A stretch of DNA of 64,000 bases from Lysinibacillus_B sp036662795 (lineage in GTDB: Bacteria; Bacillota; Bacilli; Bacillales_A; Planococcaceae): contig NZ_JBAFWZ010000001.1 in NCBI RefSeq assembly GCF_036662795.1, positions 62,001-126,000 on the forward strand, given 5' to 3'. Both the position numbers and the translations under genes were made by a program. The notes below the pieces were generated by a model. The model made no database searches. It saw only the letters and a list, made by a program, of their open reading frames with translations, and had not been told where the DNA came from. Position 1 is the stretch's first letter, and each line of letters starts with the position of its first letter. Positions 61,326 to 64,000 of the stretch are shown here, piece by piece.

Positions 61326-62707
61326 AATCACTTTATTCAAAATTTGTGGTTGTGACAATTAGCATAATGTTATTCAGTGGCCTACTTTCATTCCTATTTT
61401 CGAATTTATATTATCAATACGAATTAAAGCCTTATAATGATATGAAAACGGCAAGTTTTGCACGTTCAATTGCTAGCTTCCCAAGTGAAAATCCAACAGT
61501 CGATGTTCATGAATACTTACAAAATGTATCTTCAATAGGCTATCAGATTTACCTTGTTGGGGAAGATGGAGAGAAAAGATTTTTTGGTGCACCGTTTCGC
61601 GATAAAGAGTTGCCCGACCAAGTTATAGAATCGGTTTTACGCGGAGAAGAATATCACGGTATTCTCCAGTTTCAACATCAAATCTTTGTCACAGGATTTT
61701 TTGCTAATGAATTAAACAATTCCATAGGCGTTCCTCTAACCTATAACGATGAAAATTATGCGCTATTCCTACGTCCTAATATAAAGCTCTTATTTAATGA
61801 AATGCACTTGTTATTTGCAGCGCTACTAGGTTTTACGATTTTCTTAAGTATAGTTTTCGTATTGTTTAGTACGAAATATTTAGTGAAGCCTATATCTAAG
61901 CTTACAACAGCAACATCAGTAATAGCGAATGGACAATATGATATTCAGTTGGATATTTCTCGAAAGGATGAGCTCGGTGAGTTGTCGAATAGCTTTATAA
62001 TGATGGCACAAAAGCTTGGAAAGGCTGAGGAAACGCGTAAAGAGTTTATTTCGAACATATCACATGATATACAGTCGCCTCTTTCAAATATTCAGGGCTA
62101 TACATCGCTACTAGAAAAAGAACATTTAAGTAGCGAGGAGAAGACAAAATATGTTGGGATTATTAATGGTGAGATTAGACGTTTGTCATCCCTTACAAAA
62201 CAGCTATTGCTATTAGCCTCACTTGATCGTAATGAAGATATATTGAAGGAAAGAGTATTTAATGTAAGTAAGCAAATTCGAGAGCTTGTACAAAACTATC
62301 AATGGCAGATTCAGAATAAAAACATTATGTTAAGTTTTTCATTACAAGACATTGAATTAAAAGGGGATCCTGCATTACTAAATACTGTTTGGGATAATAT
62401 TTTATCGAATGCTATTAAATATAATCGTTCCAATGGGTCCATTGATATTACTGTTAAAGAGCAAGAAGGAAAGATAATTATTGAATTTGAAGATACAGGT
62501 ATCGGAATTTCGGAGCAAGCACAGACTCGAATTTTTGACCGTTTTTACCGTGTGGATTCAGCTCGAACAAGAACGATAGAAGGAACGGGGCTTGGCTTAT
62601 CGATTGTCTTCAAAATTGTAAGTATGCATAACGGTCACATAGTAGTTAAAAGTGAAGAGGATGTAGGAACTAAAGTAACGATTATTATTCCAAGCTATTC
62701 ATCATAA
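61322..62707 (+). CDS. hssS: Sensor histidine kinase HssS-like
   Basis: The 461-residue membrane kinase has a short N-terminal helix, a 130-residue extracellular sensor (YYQYELKPYNDMKTASFARS at its start resembles HssS of S. aureus), a second helix (about 165-190), a HAMP domain and a kinase core: H-box SNISHDIQSPLSNIQGY, N-box NILSNAIKYN, G1 EDTGIGI and G2 GTGLGLSIV. It likely detects heme-related membrane stress and phosphorylates HssR. A bidirectional terminator follows. Confidence 0.88.
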   Translation: MKSLYSKFVVVTISIMLFSGLLSFLFSNLYYQYELKPYNDMKTASFARSIASFPSENPTVDVHEYLQNVSSIGYQIYLVGEDGEKRFFGAPFRDKELPDQVIESVLRGEEYHGILQFQHQIFVTGFFANELNNSIGVPLTYNDENYALFLRPNIKLLFNEMHLLFAALLGFTIFLSIVFVLFSTKYLVKPISKLTTATSVIANGQYDIQLDISRKDELGELSNSFIMMAQKLGKAEETRKEFISNISHDIQSPLSNIQGYTSLLEKEHLSSEEKTKYVGIINGEIRRLSSLTKQLLLLASLDRNEDILKERVFNVSKQIRELVQNYQWQIQNKNIMLSFSLQDIELKGDPALLNTVWDNILSNAIKYNRSNGSIDITVKEQEGKIIIEFEDTGIGISEQAQTRIFDRFYRVDSARTRTIEGTGLGLSIVFKIVSMHNGHIVVKSEEDVGTKVTIIIPSYSS

Positions 62708-62719
62708 AAATGGTATTAC

Positions 62720-62768
62720 AAAACCGAAAATCCTTGTCGAAAAGGATAAGGATTTTCGGTTTTATTTC
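62720..62768. terminator. Bidirectional terminator
   Basis: AAAACCGAAAATCCTT pairs perfectly with AAGGATTTTCGGTTTT (62720-62735 and 62748-62763) with T-rich flanks on both strands, between convergent genes. Confidence 0.92.
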
Positions 62769-63046
62769 ATTCGAAGGCTGATCATAATCAATACAACGCC
62801 ACTAAATAAACAAATCATTTTTGCATATGAGACTTTATCGCTAAGACCGGCTAGCCCAATACCTGTTGTTGTGATAAAAATAATCGGACCAACGATAGCT
62901 AGAGAGGAATTAATAGTAAATGCCTTCTCTAAATCATTCAGTTTATACATTACAGTCGCAGCGAGAATATCAATACTCCCTGAGATGATTCTCAATAACA
63001 CGATATATAAGAGTGCAGCGTGCAACTCAACACCACCTTTTTTCAT
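62762..63046 (-). CDS. DUF2619 (YqhV-like) membrane protein
   Basis: The 94-residue protein with three hydrophobic helices matches YqhV/DUF2619: LRIISGSIDILAATVMYKLNDLEKAFTINS in order, then VGPIIFITTTGIGLAGLSDKVS. YqhV lies near spoIIIA in Bacillus but the function is unknown. Start is uncertain: ATG 63046 has only AAAAGG next to it; a TTG seven codons later follows AAAGGTGGTG. Confidence 0.85.
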   Translation of the reverse strand: MKKGGVELHAALLYIVLLRIISGSIDILAATVMYKLNDLEKAFTINSSLAIVGPIIFITTTGIGLAGLSDKVSYAKMICLFSGVVLIMISLRMK

Positions 63047-63158
63047 GCCTTTTCGATAAAATGTATGATTGTCCCCTTGAAAATATATTAACGAATAAAA
63101 AATTGTTGTGTGAACACATCGTTTTAAGGGTAGGTTTAATGTAAAAAGGTGTAGTTCG

Positions 63159-64000
63159 ATGATTCATTTTATTGGAATAACAAATGATAATAGGCTGGAA
63201 AAGGATATTAGTATTAATGAAGAAAATATTCAAAAATATAAATGGTTTTGGGCAGATTTTAGTGAACCAACGCCTGAGGAGATGGAGGAATTAGCCTCTA
63301 GCTTTCATTTTCATCCATTGGCTATTGAAGATTGTATCCAGGAGATTCAACGACCAAAGCTTGATTATTATAGTAACTATACATTTTATGTCACCCATAT
63401 TATTCGTGATGAAGAAAAAACGATTACGAAAAATGAATTAGATTTCTTTGTTGGAGATCATTTTATTGTGACATTTCACCATATCCCATCACCAGAAGTG
63501 ACGACTGTATGGAATAAAATGCTAGCATTAAAAAACTGTGAAAAATGGAATCCATTTTATGTGTTTTACGAGGTGCTTGATAAAATTGTCGATAATTATT
63601 TTCCGATTCTCTATAAAATTGAAGAGGAGCTACAGAAGCTAGAGGATAATACACAAAAAAAATCGATGAACCATTTAATGGGTGAATTGTTTGACACACG
63701 TAATATGCTATTAAATTTATTGCACACAGTCAATCCGATGAGAGATTTATTATATCGAATGTTAAATTCACAGCATTTAAACTTAAACCGAGTTGTGGAG
63801 AGAAGAGAGTATTTTTCTGATATCTATGATCATCTATTGAAATTAGCTGAAATGGTCGCCGCTAATCGTGAAGTGACGGCAGATATTCGAGATAGCTATC
63901 TCTCGCTCAATTCACATCAAACAAATAATGTCATGAAGCTCTTAACAATAATTACCTCGATTTTTGCTCCATTAACCTTTATTGCTGGCATTTATGGGAT
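63159..64000 (+). CDS. corA: CorA-type magnesium/cobalt transporter, cut by window end
   Basis: At least 280 residues of a CorA channel are visible; the window ends right at the pore signature, after TSIFAPLTFIAGIYG, whose next residues should be MN (GMN motif). The N-terminal alpha/beta cytoplasmic domain (MIHFIGITNDNRL... ELDFFVGDHFIVTFHHIPS) and the long stalk helix (EEELQKLEDN... onward) are typical. CorA imports Mg2+ and Co2+ as a pentamer. ATG at 63159 follows AAAAAGGTG at eight bases. It is divergent from the DUF2619 gene. Confidence 0.93.
   Translation, partial: MIHFIGITNDNRLEKDISINEENIQKYKWFWADFSEPTPEEMEELASSFHFHPLAIEDCIQEIQRPKLDYYSNYTFYVTHIIRDEEKTITKNELDFFVGDHFIVTFHHIPSPEVTTVWNKMLALKNCEKWNPFYVFYEVLDKIVDNYFPILYKIEEELQKLEDNTQKKSMNHLMGELFDTRNMLLNLLHTVNPMRDLLYRMLNSQHLNLNRVVERREYFSDIYDHLLKLAEMVAANREVTADIRDSYLSLNSHQTNNVMKLLTIITSIFAPLTFIAGIYG

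Noticed and set aside
1..64000. CRISPR array, prophage, transposase or tRNA genes
   Set aside because: No regularly spaced repeats, phage structural genes, transposase motifs or cloverleaf sequences were found by eye.

Overview
The window looks like chromosome of a low-G+C endospore-forming Firmicute, most likely a Bacillales species near Lysinibacillus/Solibacillus (Planococcaceae). This is judged only from base composition, strong Shine-Dalgarno sites with many TTG/GTG starts, Bacillus-type families (NamA, BioY, NsrR/Hmp, MhqO, YqhG/YqhH, TelA, YdcF, DUF2619) and Gram-positive regulatory RNAs. No rRNA, tRNA, CRISPR array, prophage, insertion sequence or replication origin was seen. Genes are short operons on both strands separated by hairpin terminators.

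Layout. 0-9.5 kb: a frameshifted MFS transporter, thioesterase, DedA protein, sirtuin, YbaK protein, a BioY biotin transporter with a BirA-like operator, signal peptidase I and two tiny membrane proteins. 9.6-17.3 kb: LysR regulator, DUF2332 protein, then a tight five-gene operon (DLH-type hydrolase, S51 peptidase, a nonsense-mutated alpha/beta hydrolase, GNAT, NTF2-like), a lipoprotein, a membrane protein and a second GNAT. 17.3-19.3 kb: a glycine riboswitch controlling a CycA-type amino-acid permease. 19.3-26.1 kb: kinase-like and methyltransferase genes, an MhqO-type dioxygenase behind a perfect MhqR-type operator, YdcF, DinB and small membrane proteins. 26.3-31.8 kb: DNA polymerase IV, small envelope proteins, a transglutaminase lipoprotein broken by three in-frame stops, NamA, and proC under a proline T-box. 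31.8-43.9 kb: MBL hydrolase, divergent hmp/nsrR with two NsrR-type sites, SDR, argG-argH with a possible ARG box, a two-gene ABC exporter, and the yqhH-yqhG pair. 44-49.7 kb: an M48 protease fused to ankyrin repeats, ZIP transporter, TelA family protein and a nonsense-mutated esterase. 49.9-56.7 kb: a Pho-box-like array in front of a secreted 5'-nucleotidase and a 1493-residue secreted protein carrying both an EEP-type nuclease and an endonuclease I domain. 57-64 kb: a frameshifted DMT transporter, pcp, an hrtB-hrtA-hssR-hssS heme-stress locus with an HssR-type direct repeat, YqhV-like protein and a CorA transporter cut by the window end.

How genes work together. The clearest circuits are: NO sensing and detoxification (NsrR sites between nsrR and hmp); quinone/electrophile stress (MhqR-type box and mhqO); heme stress (HssRS and HrtBA in one row); proline, arginine and glycine metabolism under T-box, ARG-type and glycine-riboswitch control; and a candidate phosphate-scavenging module in which extracellular DNA is cut by a double nuclease and dephosphorylated by a secreted nucleotidase under PhoP-type control.

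Five otherwise normal genes are broken (two single-base homopolymer contractions and three genes with nonsense codons, one of them with three). This is either real gene decay or sequence error, and it is the main caution when using this annotation.
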